Assembly: GCF_021216675.1 (NCBI RefSeq)
Contig: NZ_CP086120.1
Coordinates: forward strand, 1 to 64,000
Reading direction: 5' to 3'
Length of the DNA stretch: 64,000 bases
DNA from: Streptomyces gobiensis
GTDB lineage: Bacteria; Actinomycetota; Actinomycetes; Streptomycetales; Streptomycetaceae
In this document: one piece after another, positions 38,027 through 47,476 of the stretch
How positions within the stretch are numbered: position 1 is the stretch's first letter
Layout: each line of letters starts with the position of its first letter
The notes under the pieces: model-generated
What the model saw: the letters and a program-made list of their open reading frames with translations, nothing else
Told to the model about the DNA's origin: nothing
Databases searched by the model: none
Translations under genes and position numbers: made by a program

Positions 38027-38315
38027 CGGTCGCCCCGTCTGTTCACCCCTCGAACCGCAGCGGGCGAGCACGGATCGCCTCCTTCCAGCCCGAGGCGCTG
38101 CCTGTGGGAAGCGTGGTGCGGGGCGCGCGTCAGCCGGCGGATGTATCACCGCCGCGCGAGGACAGGCAAAGCGGGCACGGGCCACCGTAGGAGCATCCCG
38201 GTCCCGCGCCTCGGCGACACGCGAACCCCTCCCGCTCGCCACCCGACCGGACCGGGCCACGCGTCGTACGCCTGCACCGGCCGACGCGCCGCGAACCGGT
38301 CTCGCTGCCACGTGA

Positions 38316-38900
38316 TCAGCCGGATTTCTTGATCAGTTTTCCGTCGGGTGCCACGACGAACCACTCGTCGTCGACTCCTTGGCCGTTGATGTCGCCCGGC
38401 TTGGCGTCAGCGACGTAGTAGTACAGGGGCCACTCGCCGTATGTCGCCTGGATGACTCCCTCACCCTGCTCGGTCTGACGGAGCAAGCTCTTCTCGACAC
38501 CCTCTCCGGCAGCCACCTCGGCGGGGCTGATCAGCGCTGGCCACACCGCTATGCAGTCGGCGTCGCAGTTACTCGCTCCGTCCTTGTCCTTGGTGAAGCC
38601 ATACAACGTCCGGCCGGACTGATCCGCCAGGATGCGGCCGACGTCCGACTGCACCACCTTGACCCCGGCACCCGGTCCCTCTGGCGCGTCCGGCGTGGCC
38701 TCAGATGTGGCCTCGGAAGCGCCCTCGGACGGGCTCTCTGCTGTGGGCAGGGTCTCGGGCCTTGCCGTGCCGCCGGCCGTTGGTGGAGGTGTGTTCACGC
38801 CGCCGCCGGCATTGCCGTCATCCGCCTCGCCGCCGCCGCAGGCAGTCAGAGTCACAGCCAGCACCAACGGTGCTGCAAGCAGAGTGATGCGTACACGCAT
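38316..38900 (-). CDS. Lipoprotein with two COG4315-type repeats
   Basis: 194 aa from ATG 38900, after GAGGAC. The signal ends in a lipobox LTAC with Cys at about residue 21. A Thr/Pro/Glu-rich spacer is followed by two repeats of the secreted COG4315 kind: DQSGRTLYGFTKDKDGASNC (then DADCIAVWPAL) and TYGEWPLYYYVADAKPGDIN, VDDEWFVVAPDGKLIK. It is anchored outside the cell membrane and processed by Lgt/Lsp and, in this genus, Lnt (a gene for which lies at 61-62.7 kb). Such proteins are of unknown function, possibly redox or haem related. It is divergent from the CHRD gene. Confidence 0.88.
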   Translation of the reverse strand: MRVRITLLAAPLVLAVTLTACGGGEADDGNAGGGVNTPPPTAGGTARPETLPTAESPSEGASEATSEATPDAPEGPGAGVKVVQSDVGRILADQSGRTLYGFTKDKDGASNCDADCIAVWPALISPAEVAAGEGVEKSLLRQTEQGEGVIQATYGEWPLYYYVADAKPGDINGQGVDDEWFVVAPDGKLIKKSG

Positions 38901-39093
38901 AATGTCCGTCCTCGTACTCCGTCGCGGTGTTGTCGCAAGAGGGATACGTGTAACTCCCCGCCCCCAATTCACCGTTGGGGAACTCGCATCGAAGTCCGGA
39001 CCCGGCTGAGCAATCCGTCCATGGTTCCCGTGGATACGAGTAGCTGGCCGTTCTGAGCGGTCAGAATCCCACAGCTTCCGAAAGGACGGACAC

Positions 39094-40026
39094 ATGCGAA
39101 GTCGCTTTCCGGCCCTGTCAGCCACAGCACTTGCCCTGGGCCTGCTGGGAACTCCGGGAGCCTCCCCCGCCCTGGCCGACGCCGCACACGGCAACGCCGC
39201 CGCCGTCACCACCACCCCGGCCAAGGGGTCCGCGATCTCCCTGACCGCCGTCCTCACCGGTAAACAAGAGGTATCCGATGCGCATGGCGCGGCCGCCGGT
39301 GACCACGACGGCAAGGCCATCGCGCTGGTCACCATCAAGGGTGGCCGGATCACCTTCGCACTGAAGTGGAAGGGAATCGGGGCACCGGCGGCAGCCCATA
39401 TTCACCTCGGCGCCGCCGGCCAGAACGGTGACGTCAAAGTCCCGCTCATCGAGTCAGCCATACCCAGGACGGTACGTGCCGCCGCTGGCCAGGTCACGGT
39501 GGAAAGCGCCAAGCTGGCCAGGGCCATCAGCGCCCAGCCCCAAGGTTTCTATGTAAACGTGCACACCGATGAGTTCCCCGACGGGGCAGTGCGCGGCCAG
39601 CTCAAGCCCCTCAGCAAGCCGGTCAATCCGCTGGGCATCATCCAGGCAGGCAAGCTGCGCGCACTGGCCAGCGGCTTTCAGGAGGTCACCGATGATGGCG
39701 GGCTGCTCGCGGGCGACCTGGACGGGTTCGGCATCAGCTTTGTCCAGCCCCGGCACGACACGGTGCACTACTCCCTGGCCTGGCTGAACATCGGCAGTCC
39801 GGTCGCCGCGCACGTCCATGAAGGCAAGGTCGGCGCGAACGGGGACGTGCGTTTCCCGCTGTTCACCGAACCGGTGCCGAAGAATATCTTCGCCATCTCC
39901 GGCGTCGTCTCGAAACTGGATCCCGCGGGCCTGAAGCACATCGCGGCCAACTCGGCCAATTTCTACTTCAATCTGCACAACAAGAAGTTTCCCGATGGAG
40001 CCATTCGCGGGCAGCTCTCCCACTGA
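39094..40026 (+). CDS. Secreted protein with two CHRD domains
   Basis: 310 aa from ATG 39094, after GGACGG. The signal peptide is cleaved after about residue 29 (SPALADA). Two CHRD (chordin) domains: the first with SLTAVLTGKQEVSDAHGAAA, APAAAHIHLGAAGQNGDVKV and FYVNVHTDEFPDGAVRGQL; the second with LASGFQEVTDDGGLLAGDLD, PVAAHVHEGKVGANGDVRFP and FYFNLHNKKFPDGAIRGQL. Each domain carries the H-x-H and G-x-RGQL signatures. It is exported and probably binds at the cell surface. It shares a 193-bp divergent promoter region with the lipoprotein gene. Confidence 0.92.
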   Translation: MRSRFPALSATALALGLLGTPGASPALADAAHGNAAAVTTTPAKGSAISLTAVLTGKQEVSDAHGAAAGDHDGKAIALVTIKGGRITFALKWKGIGAPAAAHIHLGAAGQNGDVKVPLIESAIPRTVRAAAGQVTVESAKLARAISAQPQGFYVNVHTDEFPDGAVRGQLKPLSKPVNPLGIIQAGKLRALASGFQEVTDDGGLLAGDLDGFGISFVQPRHDTVHYSLAWLNIGSPVAAHVHEGKVGANGDVRFPLFTEPVPKNIFAISGVVSKLDPAGLKHIAANSANFYFNLHNKKFPDGAIRGQLSH

Positions 40027-40127
40027 CGGTGAGCCGGGCCGCTGAGGTGACCCGGTTTTCTCGCTCGCTGCCGGGTACTCGCGCCGTGTCCGAGGTGGTT
40101 CCGACAGATATGCCGGGGAGCGGAGTA

Positions 40128-40508
40128 ATGAACCGGATACGCGGGAGCGAGCGGAACGCGGCCGGGGAACCCGAGGAGAGCCGGGGGCCGGGCTCCCAGG
40201 GCGTCCCTGATAAGCCCACGGATACCAACGCCGCGGAGGCTGAGAGCGCGGCAGAAGCCGATCCGCAGGAGTCACCCCGCCCGTCCACCATGGGCAAGGG
40301 AGACAGCCCTGTCGTGGCCGGTAGCGATCCCCAGCAGCCGGAGATCGCGGAAGGGCCGGTCGAGGGACTGCAGCCGGATGAGAAGGTCGAGCGGGGGCCG
40401 TGGCACCCGCCGCGCGAGGTGGATCCGCCGCGCGGCAATGCCCTGCCGCGTGACGCGGCAGGGGAGAGGGACGCGGTCCGTGAGCAGGAGGAGCACGGCG
40501 GCCCTTGA
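40128..40508 (+). CDS. Hypothetical disordered protein, 126 aa
   Basis: ATG 40128 follows GGGGAGCGGAG; the frame is also open to 40029, right after the CHRD stop. The composition is Glu/Pro/Gly/Asp-rich without hydrophobic segments (EEVERGP-like stretches, STMGKGDSPVVAGSDPQQPE). It is possibly a stress-related disordered protein; Streptomyces has many. It ends 62 bases before the stop of the convergent small gene. Evidence for coding is composition and ribosome site only. Confidence 0.5.
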   Translation: MNRIRGSERNAAGEPEESRGPGSQGVPDKPTDTNAAEAESAAEADPQESPRPSTMGKGDSPVVAGSDPQQPEIAEGPVEGLQPDEKVERGPWHPPREVDPPRGNALPRDAAGERDAVREQEEHGGP

Positions 40509-40570
40509 GGGCCCCTGGCATATCCCCGGGCGGCATATCCCCCGGCGGGACTCCGCCCGCCGGGCTGGGG

Positions 40571-40787
40571 TCACTCGCCGGATTCCTCGCCGGGCCCTTC
40601 TCGCTCGCTCTTGGGGCCGTGGCCGCGTTCCGTGCGGGGACCCCGTCGGGCGCCAGTTCGGGTCCTCTTCCAGCTCCTCCTTCGCGGCCTCGTTCGCATG
40701 CTGATCGGGTACGCCGCTCTTCTCGGCCTCCTTCCGGCGCCGGGCACGCTGGGTGTCGTAACGCTTGCTACCGGGTTCAGGCACCAT
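40571..40787 (-). CDS. Small charged protein (KRY-type), probably frameshifted near its end
   Basis: ATG 40787 follows GAGGTGATC. The sequence PEPGSKRYDTQRARRRKEAE, SGVPDQHANEAAKEELEEDP, NWRPTGS belongs to a class of short, highly charged Streptomyces proteins I recall having the same SKRY start and DPxWRPTG motif. In the same frame the protein would run on for another 100 residues of Arg-rich sequence. In the next frame a family-like end occurs (GPKSEREGPGEESGE, TGA at 40571), so a one-base shift near 40650 is likely. Function unknown; predicted soluble. Confidence 0.55.
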
Positions 40788-40896
40788 GATCACCTCACGT
40801 TGCGGCGGGTTCCCCGACGGCTGCGTCGGGAAACGCCGGATGCCTGTCGGCTGAACGGGTAGTCCTCGAACGGCATGGGGCTGACGTGCCCCGGGG

Positions 40897-41388
40897 GTGA
40901 GCATGACTCCTCCAGCGGGGGGTACCGCCGCACTCATGGCCGGTATCGAATTCAAGAGCTCCGCATTCAACGACCACGATCTGATCCCGCACCGCTACAC
41001 GATGGACGGGGAGAATGTCTCACCCCCGCTGACCTGGTCAGGCGTACCGAGTGAGACGGCCGAACTGGCCCTGCTGTGCGAGGACCCCGACGCGCCGTCG
41101 GGGACCTTCGTCCACTGGCTGGTCACTGGCATCAGCCCTGACAGCGGGGGTACGGACAGCGGGCAGACGCCACCGGACGGCGTCCCGCACACCAACGGAT
41201 TCGGTGAGCAGGGCTGGGGCGGGCCGCTCCCTCCGGTGGGCGACTCGCCCCACCGGTACTTCTTCCGGCTGTACGCTCTTCCCCACCCCGTTGCCCTGCC
41301 GGACGACGCGACGGCCGATGATGTGCACCGGGCCGTCGACGAACGGCAGCTCGCGAGCGGTACCTTCGTCGGCCTCTATCAGCGCTGA
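40897..41388 (+). CDS. YbhB/YbcL-type PEBP (Raf kinase inhibitor-like) protein
   Basis: 163 aa from GTG 40897 (ATG 40903 is also possible). It has the family core: FKSSAFNDHDLIPHRYTMDG, NVSPPLTWSGVPSETAELAL, CEDPDAPSGTFVHWLVTGI with the ligand-binding D-P-D-A-P, and HRYFFRLYALPHPVALPDDA. It is soluble and binds phosphorylated or small anionic ligands in other species; the physiological role in bacteria is unclear. No operon partner. Confidence 0.93.
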   Translation: MSMTPPAGGTAALMAGIEFKSSAFNDHDLIPHRYTMDGENVSPPLTWSGVPSETAELALLCEDPDAPSGTFVHWLVTGISPDSGGTDSGQTPPDGVPHTNGFGEQGWGGPLPPVGDSPHRYFFRLYALPHPVALPDDATADDVHRAVDERQLASGTFVGLYQR

Positions 41389-41451
41389 CGCACCGGCGGC
41401 CGGTCACCGGCAACCGGCCACCAGCGGCGGTAGCGGCAAGGAGGCAAGCGC

Positions 41452-41800
41452 ATGAGCACGCCGGGTGCGTTCGCCACCCGGCGGGACGCCCTGCCACTGA
41501 CCCCCGGAATCGCTCGATCCGCTGCTCGACCGTATCGGCGACGCGCGGTATGCCCTCGTCGGCGAGGCGTCCCACGGGACGGCCGAGTAATACGAGTGGC
41601 GGGTCGCGCTGACCCGCGGGCTGATCGAGGAGAAGAACTTCTCCTCCGTGGCGGTGGAAGGTGACTGGCCGGACTGCCAGACCCTCAACTCCAGCGTGAT
41701 CGCGGATCCCGGCACCCGCGAGGGACCACAGGCGGTGCTCGAAGGCTACCGGCGCTGGCCCACCTGGATGGGCGAACGCCAGTGTGCTGGACTTCGCGCT
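41452..41800 (+). pseudogene. Erythromycin esterase-like protein, N-terminal fragment
   Basis: ATG 41452 follows AAGGAGG. After about 20 codons the frame shifts by one, and the family text begins: ESLDPLLDRIGDARYALVGE, ASHGTAE, stop, YEWRVALTRGLIEEKNFSSV, AVEGDWPDCQT. The TAA at 41588-41590 replaces a Tyr (relatives read GT-x-EYY). Similarity ends near 41800, and a convergent DUF4383 gene follows. Erythromycin esterase-like proteins are about 400 aa, so three quarters are missing. Inactive. Confidence 0.75.
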
Positions 41801-41908
41801 CTGGCGGGGCGGCGCAACGCCACCCAGCCCGCCCGCTCGCCCTGCGGCTCGTACGGCGGCTTGCAGCACCGGCGACGAGTCCGCTGGCCGCTCGCGCAAC
41901 GGTGGCGG

Positions 41909-42364
41909 TCAGTCCCTGCGGGAACGGCGGCGTGGCAGAGCGCCCAGAACGACCATGGCCAGGCCCAGCCCGAAGTGCAGCCAGTCGTCGGCCTCGTTGA
42001 CCGGCAGGAAGTTCGCCTCACTGGCCTTGGTCACGACCAGCCCGTACACCCATAGCGCCAGGTAGATCAGCCCACCACCGATCAGGAACACCCGGGCCGA
42101 CGCCACTCCCAGCGACATCACGAGTCCGGCCAGTCCGAAGGCCACATGCACGAGGTTGTGCAGGATTGACACCTGGAAGATCCCGAAGAGCTTCGCCGAC
42201 GACTCATGGCCGGCGAACTCCATCGCACCGTAGTCGGTCGTTACGGCGGGTATGAATCCCAGCGCCCCCACCACGAGGAAGACGATCCCCACCAGCAGCG
42301 CCGCCGTGCGCACCAGCGCGCCACCGGTGGCTGGGGCGCGCCTCGCACCAGTGCCGGCCATCAT
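41909..42364 (-). CDS. DUF4383 family membrane protein
   Basis: About 151 aa; ATG 42364 is six bases after GGAG (ATG 42370 and 42361 are alternatives). It has four membrane helices: TAALLVGIVFLVVGALGFIP, KLFGIFQVSILHNLVHVAFG, LAGLVMSLGVASARVFLIGG and HFGLGLAMVVLGALP. The spacing with the HN-LVH motif at the second helix is typical of DUF4383 proteins. It is an inner-membrane protein of unknown function, often stress-induced. Confidence 0.88.
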   Translation of the reverse strand: MMAGTGARRAPATGGALVRTAALLVGIVFLVVGALGFIPAVTTDYGAMEFAGHESSAKLFGIFQVSILHNLVHVAFGLAGLVMSLGVASARVFLIGGGLIYLALWVYGLVVTKASEANFLPVNEADDWLHFGLGLAMVVLGALPRRRSRRD

Positions 42365-42556
42365 CACCATCTCCGCTCTGAAACGACAGTCGATCGTTCC
42401 GGCGTACCCCGGTCCTGCCAGGGAAAACGGCATGGCAAACGGTGTCGGGGCACGGGGCGTCCGCTCAGGCGGGCGCAGCCCGGCGAGTAGCTAAGCAAGC
42501 GCTCAGTAAGGCATCCTCTTCTCAGCGTCCACCGACCAGCGAATGAGGCCCGCGCC

Positions 42557-44359
42557 ATGGCGATACCTTCTCTCCTTCTCTCCCGTCGCGATCTGGACTT
42601 CCTGCTCCGCCAGTGGCTCGACACCGAGGAATTGACGCGGCGCCCCCGTTACGAGGAGCACTCCCGGCAGACCATCGACGCCGTGCTCGACCTCAGCGAG
42701 CAGCTCGCCACCCGTTATTTCGCACCGCACAACAAGCGCAACGACCAGGAAGAGCCCCGCTTCGACGGTGAACACGTCCAGCTGATCCCTGAGGTCAAGG
42801 AGGCCCTGGACGCGTTCGCCGCCTCCGATCTGCTCGCCGCATCGATGGACGCGGAGCTGGGCGGCATGCAGTTGCCGCACGTGGTGTCCACCGCGTGCTT
42901 CGCCTGGTTCCAGGCAGCCAATGTCGCCACGTCCGCGTATCCCTTCCTCACGCTCGGTAACGCCAACCTGCTGTCCGCGCACGGCACCGCCGAGCAGATC
43001 GCCACATACGTCCGCCCCATGCTCGCGGGCCGCTTCTTCGGCACGATGTGTCTGTCCGAGCCACAGGCCGGATCCTCACTCGCCGATGTCGCCACCCGGG
43101 CCGAGCCACAGCCGGACGGGACCTACCGGCTCTTCGGCAACAAGATGTGGATCTCCGGCGGTGAGCATGAGCTGGCCGAGAACATCATTCACCTGGTATT
43201 GGCCCGCGTCCCCGGCGCGCCGGCCGGAGTGCGCGGGCTTTCGCTGTTCATCGTGCCCAAATACCTGGTCGGAGCGGACGGGGCCGTGGGCGAGCGCAAC
43301 GATGTGGTGCTCGCCGGGCTCAACCACAAGATGGGCTACCGCGGCACCACCAATACCCTGCTCAACTTCGGCGAAGGCCGGCACCGCCCCGGCGGTGCGC
43401 CGGGCGCGGTCGGGCAGCTCGTCGGAGAGCCCCACGGGGGGCTCTCGTATATGTTCCACATGATGAACGAGGCCCGGATAGGGGTCGGTGCCAGCGCCGC
43501 CGCGCTCGGCTACACCGGCTATCTGAAGTCCCTCGACTACGCCCGTACCCGTCCACAGGGCCGCCCCGTCACGGACAAGAACCCGGCCGCCCCGCAGGTG
43601 CCCATCATCGAGCACGCCGATGTACGGCGGATGGTGCTCGCCCAGAAGTCCTATGCCGAGGGCGCGCTGGCTCTCATCCTCTACTGCGCCCGGCTGGTCG
43701 ATGAGCAGCGCACCGCGGACACGCACGAAGCCCGGGAGCGGGCCCGCCGGCTGCTGGACGTGCTGACCCCGATCGCCAAGAGCTGGCCGTCCCAGTGGTG
43801 TCTGAAGGCCAACAGCCTCGCCATCCAGGTGCATGGCGGCTACGGCTACACCCGCGAGTACGACGTCGAACAGCATTACCGCGACAACCGGCTCAACCCG
43901 ATCCATGAGGGCACCCACGGCATTCAGGCGCTTGACCTGCTCGGTCGTAAGGCGGTCATGGACGGCGGTGCGGGTCTGGCCGCGCTCGGCGAGGCCATCG
44001 GCGACACCGTCACGCGTGCGGTGGCCGCAGACGGCGAAGCTGCCGGGCACGCCGAGGCGTTGCGGGCTGCCTGGCAGCGGGTCGGCCCGGTCACCGCTGC
44101 CCTATGGGGTTCGGGTGATCCGGAGAAGGCACTGGTCAACGCCTCTCTGTATCTGGAGGCGGTCGGGCATGTGGTGCTGGCCTGGATCTGGCTCGACGTC
44201 CTGCTCGCCACCGACCCGGAGGGCGATGACTACCACCGCGGTAAGCGCCAGGCATGCCGCTACTTCTTCCGCCATGAACTACCCCGCGTCGGCCCGCAGT
44301 TCACGCTGCTCGAATCGCTCGACACCACTGTCCTGGACACCGATCCGGACTGGCTGTGA
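42557..44359 (+). CDS. Acyl-CoA dehydrogenase (600-aa FadE type)
   Basis: Starts at ATG 42557. Segments: FAASDLLAASMDAELGGMQL, FFGTMCLSEPQAGSSLADVA (FAD/acyl contact), YRLFGNKMWISGGEHELAEN, LNHKMGYRGTTNTLLNF, and YRDNRLNPIHEGTHGIQALD, containing the catalytic Glu position of this subfamily. A C-terminal extension (after about residue 470) contains the ACAD C-terminal domain of long members. Upstream, CTAAGCAAGCGCTCAGTAAG at 42491 resembles operator-like sequences before fatty-acid genes. It acts in beta-oxidation or in the degradation of branched or aromatic acyl-CoAs. It is monocistronic. Confidence 0.92.
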   Translation: MAIPSLLLSRRDLDFLLRQWLDTEELTRRPRYEEHSRQTIDAVLDLSEQLATRYFAPHNKRNDQEEPRFDGEHVQLIPEVKEALDAFAASDLLAASMDAELGGMQLPHVVSTACFAWFQAANVATSAYPFLTLGNANLLSAHGTAEQIATYVRPMLAGRFFGTMCLSEPQAGSSLADVATRAEPQPDGTYRLFGNKMWISGGEHELAENIIHLVLARVPGAPAGVRGLSLFIVPKYLVGADGAVGERNDVVLAGLNHKMGYRGTTNTLLNFGEGRHRPGGAPGAVGQLVGEPHGGLSYMFHMMNEARIGVGASAAALGYTGYLKSLDYARTRPQGRPVTDKNPAAPQVPIIEHADVRRMVLAQKSYAEGALALILYCARLVDEQRTADTHEARERARRLLDVLTPIAKSWPSQWCLKANSLAIQVHGGYGYTREYDVEQHYRDNRLNPIHEGTHGIQALDLLGRKAVMDGGAGLAALGEAIGDTVTRAVAADGEAAGHAEALRAAWQRVGPVTAALWGSGDPEKALVNASLYLEAVGHVVLAWIWLDVLLATDPEGDDYHRGKRQACRYFFRHELPRVGPQFTLLESLDTTVLDTDPDWL

Positions 44360-44417
44360 AGGGACGAGTCCGGCTGTCCAGGGTCTTTCCTTCGCGGGCG
44401 GACGAGCGTGGTTGAGG

Positions 44418-44447
44418 CTGCCCCACCCCCGGGGCGGGGTGGGGCAG
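44418..44447. terminator. Bidirectional terminator between convergent genes
   Basis: CTGCCCCACCCC (44418-44429) and GGGGTGGGGCAG (44436-44447) form a perfect 12-bp stem with a 6-base loop. It lies 58 bases after the acyl-CoA dehydrogenase stop and 20 bases after the stop of the convergent gene. Confidence 0.8.
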
Positions 44448-44467
44448 TATCTCCGGATGCGCGGCCG

Positions 44468-45058
44468 TCAGCCGACTCGCTCGATCCGGGCCTGGCGGAT
44501 CAGGAACTTGTTGGGCTCACGCACCTGCTCGAAGGCAGCGTTGTTCAGCAGCACGCAGCTGCCGGAGACGGAGGTCACCTCCACTGTGGTCGACTTGTTG
44601 TTGTCCAGATTGGTCACCTTGAGCGTGGTTCCGGCCGGGAACTCATTGCTGGAGGCAGCGGGAGCGCCCCCCTCACCCGAGACGGTCACCGTCGATCCGG
44701 CGCAGACCTCCTCGCCGTCGCCTTCGGCGGGAGGCTCCGCGACTGGCGGCTCTTCGGCAGGAGGCTGTGCCTCCACTCCCCCACCCCCTACTTCGCAGCC
44801 AGATGCCGCCTGCTTTCGCTTGATCTCCTCAATGACGGCCTCCCGGTTGGCGATCCTCGCCTCCGACTGGGCGTCGGGTTCAGCCCGTTGACCCGCGATG
44901 AACCTCTCGTTGTTGCCCAGCGCCGTGGCCAGACCGTCACAAGCCACCGATGCCTGGCTCGTTCCTGACATCACCGCGGCGCCTCCCGAGACCAGCGCGG
45001 CAGCACCTATCAGCAACACAATCTTCTTCCTGCGGCTGACCGTTCTCTTGCGGGACAC
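44468..45058 (-). CDS. Secreted protein with RlpA/DPBB-like C-terminal domain
   Basis: 196 aa from GTG 45058, after AGGAG. A basic N-terminus and hydrophobic helix (RRKKIVLLIGAAALVSGGAA) form a signal peptide, cleaved near TSQASVA. The middle is helical with two cysteines (ACDGLATALGNNERFIAGQR, EIKRKQAASGCEVG), followed by a Pro/Glu linker. The C-terminal domain, CAGSTVTVSGEGGAPAASSN, EFPAGTTLKVTNLDNNKSTT, VEVTSVSGSCVLLNNAAFEQ, looks like a double-psi beta-barrel of the RlpA/expansin kind. It probably acts in or on the cell wall. The domain call is from pattern memory. Confidence 0.7.
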   Translation of the reverse strand: MSRKRTVSRRKKIVLLIGAAALVSGGAAVMSGTSQASVACDGLATALGNNERFIAGQRAEPDAQSEARIANREAVIEEIKRKQAASGCEVGGGGVEAQPPAEEPPVAEPPAEGDGEEVCAGSTVTVSGEGGAPAASSNEFPAGTTLKVTNLDNNKSTTVEVTSVSGSCVLLNNAAFEQVREPNKFLIRQARIERVG

Positions 45059-45250
45059 CTGCAACTCCTGTCCTGAGACAACATGGCCCACGGAGACGCT
45101 TCATCCGTGTGCCATGGAGAACGCAGGCCGGGAAGGGCAGGCTCAACCTCCCAGTAGCTCTAGCGCAATCGCACAGTCCGCTGCGTGCGGCGGGCCAGTC
45201 GGCCATCATGCGCCGCCGCAGGGAGCGCCGTCGTCTGTGCGCTCTTCGGC

Positions 45251-47476
45251 TCAGCCCGCCGGTGCCACCTGCACCGGGAAGCCATTGAGGACCGCGGTGC
45301 CCGAGAGCGGGTCGAGACGGGTGCCGTCGAGAAGCTGGTTGACGTTCGCGCCCGGTTCGGTGGAGGCGACCGACAGCTGGGTGCCGGGCCGGTCATGACC
45401 CCAGCCGTGCGGGAGGCTGACGACCCCGGTCCGTACCGTATCGGTCACCTCCACGGGCACCTCCAGCTCTCCGCCGTCCCCCTTCACCCGGGCCGGCGCG
45501 CCGTCCGCCAGGCCCAGCCGGGCCGCATCCTCGGGGTGGACCTGCAGGGTGCAACGGTTGCTGCCGCCGCGCAGCCCGGGCACGTTGTGCATCCAGCTGT
45601 TGTTGGAGCGCAAATGGCGGCGGCCGACCAGCACCAGTCCCGCGGGCCGCTCGAACACGGCCCGACGCAGCCGGGACAGATCGGCGGCTACCGGCTCCGG
45701 GTACAGCTCAACCTTGCCGCTGCGGGTCCGCAGCACCTGCGGAATGCGCGGGGTGAGCGGCCCGAGGTCGATGCCGTGGGGGTGGGCGAGCAGCTTGTCC
45801 AGGCTCAGCCCGTCCGGCTGGGCGCCGAAGCCGTCGCCGTACGGGCCGAGCCGCAGCATCAGGTCGAGCCGCCGCTCGGCCGAGGTGCGGCCGGTCAGCT
45901 GGGTGGCGAGCTCCGCCGGTTCGCGGCCATGTACCGGTGAGTGTGGATCGGCCACGGCCTTGCCGAGGGTGCCGTCGATCACCATGGTGTCGACGGCCGC
46001 CGGGTCGGTGCCGTTCATACCGCTGACGCACAGCACAAGCCGGGCGAGAATCTCGCTCTCCGCCAACTGGTCCGCTGCCAGCGGTAGGACTTCGCGGGTG
46101 TAGCGCACCTGGTTACGGACGGCCAGAGCGTTGAAGGCGAAGTCGTAGTGCGGGCTCTGCGAGGGGCGTGGCGGGGGCAGCACGACGTGTGCGTGCCGGG
46201 AGGTCTCGTTGAGATACGGGTCGACGCTGACCATGAAGTCGAGCGTCTCCAGCGCCCGGTCCAGCCGTTCCCCGTCGGGCGCGGACAGGACGGGATTGGC
46301 CCCGATGGCGATCACCGCGCGTACCCGTCCCTCCCCCGGCGTGTCGATCTCCTCGGCCAGCGCGGCCAGCGGGAGCTCCCCCTTGGCCTCCGGGTGCCGG
46401 CTGACCCTGCTGTGCCAGCGTCCGAGAGCGAATCCCTTGCCGGGCGCCGCTGGGCGGGGTGCGCGGGCGGTGGCGGAGAGCGGGAACATCGCGCCGCCGG
46501 GCCGGTCCAGATTGCCCGTCAGGGCATTGAGGACATCAACGAGCCAGTTGGCGAGGGTGCCGAATTCGACGGTGGAGTTACCGACCCGGCCGTAGACGGC
46601 AGCCGTGGGGGCAGCGGCCAGCTCCCGGGCGAGCTCTCTGATCTCCTCGGCGGGTATGTCGCAGGCCCCGGCTACGGCCTCGGGGGTGAATTCGGCGGTG
46701 GCGTCACGGACTTCGGCCACGCCCTGCATATGTTCTTCCAGGGTGCCGAGCTGGACCAGGTCTTCTGCGAAGAGCACATGGGTGAGGGCGGCCAGCAGCA
46801 GCGCGTCTGTGCCGGGCCGGATCGCGACATGCCGGTCGGCGAGCTTGGCGGTACGGGTACGCCGGGGGTCGACGACGGTGAGCCGCCCGCCACGGCGGCG
46901 CATGGCACGGAGCCTGCCGGGGAAATCCGGGGCCGTGCACAGGCTGCCGTTCGAGTCCAGTGGGTTGGCGCCGAGGAGCAGCAGATGGTCCGTACGGTCC
47001 AGGTCGGGCACCGGGATGGCACTGGCGTCGCCGAACAGCAGTCCGCTGGAGACATGCTTGGGCATCTGGTCGACCGTGCTGGCCGTGTACAGACTGCGGG
47101 TGCGCAGCGCGCCAAGGAGAACGGGCGGATAGAGCCCTCCGGCGACGGTGTGCACATTCGGGTTGCCCAGGATCACGGCCACCGAGTCCGGCCCGTGCTC
47201 CTCCAGCAGCGGGCGCAGTCCTGCGGCGACGGCGGCGAAGGCCTCGTCCCAGCTCGCCTCCTCCAGCTGCCCGTCGCGACGCACAAGCGGCCGGGTCAGC
47301 CGGTCCGGGTCGCCGTCGAGCTCGCCGAACGTGGCTCCCTTGGGGCAGACGAAGCCCGCGCTGAATACGTCCGCACGGTCGCCGCGGGCACCCGTGATCC
47401 GGTCGCCCTCCACGGTCAGGGTGAGACCGCACGTGGCCTCGCACAATGGACAGATACGCAGGGCGGTACGGCTCAT
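45251..47476 (-). CDS. Molybdopterin oxidoreductase with 4Fe-4S site
   Basis: 741 aa from ATG 47476. The N-terminal iron-sulfur motif uses Cys9, Cys12, Cys16 and Cys44 (CPLCEATCGL, FVCPKG). Molybdopterin-guanine-dinucleotide-binding segments include LLLLGANPLDSNGSLCTAPD and VIAIGANPVLSAPDGE; the C-terminal dinucleotide-binding domain has LVLVGRRHLRSNNSWMHNVP and VSLPHGWGHDRPG. No Tat signal, so it is cytoplasmic. It resembles the formate dehydrogenase/nitrate reductase superfamily, but the substrate is unknown. It is divergent from lutA with 220 bp between the starts, so shared regulation with lactate oxidation is possible. Confidence 0.9.
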   Translation of the reverse strand: MSRTALRICPLCEATCGLTLTVEGDRITGARGDRADVFSAGFVCPKGATFGELDGDPDRLTRPLVRRDGQLEEASWDEAFAAVAAGLRPLLEEHGPDSVAVILGNPNVHTVAGGLYPPVLLGALRTRSLYTASTVDQMPKHVSSGLLFGDASAIPVPDLDRTDHLLLLGANPLDSNGSLCTAPDFPGRLRAMRRRGGRLTVVDPRRTRTAKLADRHVAIRPGTDALLLAALTHVLFAEDLVQLGTLEEHMQGVAEVRDATAEFTPEAVAGACDIPAEEIRELARELAAAPTAAVYGRVGNSTVEFGTLANWLVDVLNALTGNLDRPGGAMFPLSATARAPRPAAPGKGFALGRWHSRVSRHPEAKGELPLAALAEEIDTPGEGRVRAVIAIGANPVLSAPDGERLDRALETLDFMVSVDPYLNETSRHAHVVLPPPRPSQSPHYDFAFNALAVRNQVRYTREVLPLAADQLAESEILARLVLCVSGMNGTDPAAVDTMVIDGTLGKAVADPHSPVHGREPAELATQLTGRTSAERRLDLMLRLGPYGDGFGAQPDGLSLDKLLAHPHGIDLGPLTPRIPQVLRTRSGKVELYPEPVAADLSRLRRAVFERPAGLVLVGRRHLRSNNSWMHNVPGLRGGSNRCTLQVHPEDAARLGLADGAPARVKGDGGELEVPVEVTDTVRTGVVSLPHGWGHDRPGTQLSVASTEPGANVNQLLDGTRLDPLSGTAVLNGFPVQVAPAG

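Noticed and set aside
37001..38332. 443-codon plus-strand frame
   Set aside because: Antisense to the alpha/beta hydrolase; low-complexity product.
42491..42512. CTAAGCAAGCGCTCAGTAAG as a definite TetR/FadR operator
   Set aside because: It resembles operator-like sequence before fatty-acid genes but is not a good palindrome and no regulator is adjacent; kept only as a remark.
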